Shown in pieces: positions 63,616-64,000 of a DNA stretch of 64,000 nt. Source of the DNA: Aspidiotus rigidus (Eukaryota > Arthropoda > Insecta > Hemiptera > Diaspididae). The stretch is from the NCBI GenBank assembly GCA_035079385.1, contig JAVHKY010000056.1:6517501-6581500 (forward strand), in the 5' to 3' direction. A program made the translations under genes and the position numbers. Positions within the stretch are counted from its first letter, which is position 1; every line of letters begins with the position of its first letter. The notes beneath the pieces are model-generated. The model made no database searches. It was not told where the DNA came from and saw only the letters and a program-made list of their open reading frames with translations.

Positions 63616-64000
63616 AAGAGGAGGTGAAAAAGAGGATAGACACTACCTCAAGTTCATCAAGACAACTTTCTGAAAATGTATCCTCAGCGAAAGCCAAAGC
63701 ATCCAAAACGATAGAAAATTAAGAATTCAGATCGTCGAAGCCCCCTTTATTGCCTTTGAACAGGGGCATGTGAGCGTGTACGCTCGCTCAAAGTAATCCC
63801 CAACAAGTCGCACCTCCGGCATCTCTTACTAACCGAGGGAGCGCTCGCCACTCAACTTGGAATTCAGGTAGTCCTGTACCATGAACACGCGCGCATCTAC
63901 TCTCCCTCAGAGCTTTCAGCCACCACTGGGTGTTTATTAGGAGCTCACCTTCCTTATGTGAAGAGGATCATTTATTTTGAATATTGTACAAACATTTGTC
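63616..64000. other. Right edge of window, nothing recognised
   Basis: Moderately GC-rich relative to the rest but without an open frame or repeat I can identify. Confidence 0.4.

Noticed and set aside
1..64000. CRISPR arrays, rRNA genes, LTR pairs
   Set aside because: I saw no regularly spaced repeats, rRNA-like sequence or long terminal direct repeats with primer-binding sites.

Overview
This window is nuclear DNA from an animal, most likely an insect. Its genes are split by GT-AG introns, the intergenic DNA is AT-rich, and mobile elements are dense. The two host genes I recognise are an arthropod-style SMYD4-like SET/MYND gene and a corkscrew/SHP2-like phosphatase. I cannot place the species more finely from sequence alone. 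There are no operons, CRISPR arrays or other bacterial features.

Layout. Positions 796-4492 hold two copies of a Penelope-like retroelement (reverse transcriptase plus GIY-YIG nuclease) joined head to head as an apparently exact 1,818-bp inverted repeat around a 61-bp asymmetric centre. Positions 5501-17988 (+) hold the SMYD4-like gene: ten coding exons whose phases all agree, giving a 663-residue product. Its introns carry a TIR element interrupted by a Helitron (6994-9533) and a tight cluster of small inverted-repeat elements (13036-14829). Positions 17989-19606 separate the 3' ends of two convergent genes. Positions 19607-57335 (-) hold the corkscrew/PTPN11 orthologue: twelve coding exons giving two SH2 domains, a PTP domain with its catalytic [11 protein letters not shown] loop, and a tail with both YTNI and YENV motifs. 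The start-codon exon is not securely found; a candidate upstream piece ends at 59016.

The two SH2 domains of the phosphatase are separated by a 30.65-kb intron (25691-56341) that acts as a sink for mobile DNA. It holds hAT-type MITEs with clean 7-8 bp target duplications, a 3.4-kb foldback element split by a non-LTR retrotransposon remnant, a SWIM-zinc-finger transposase fragment, a foldback element built from two copies of an hAT transposase 3' end, retroposed poly(A) pieces, and long microsatellites. Positions 57336-64000 are mostly repeats, with one short unidentified coding-like frame at 58268-58480.

Functionally the two host genes are independent: one is a putative lysine methyltransferase or MYND adaptor, the other an SH2-guided tyrosine phosphatase of receptor tyrosine kinase/Ras signalling. 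The most unusual structures are the Penelope palindrome with its candidate 12-bp target duplication, a hairpin motif resembling a degenerate hammerhead core that recurs at Penelope-like 3' ends, and the inverted-duplicate hAT element. I found no convincing new multi-gene system.
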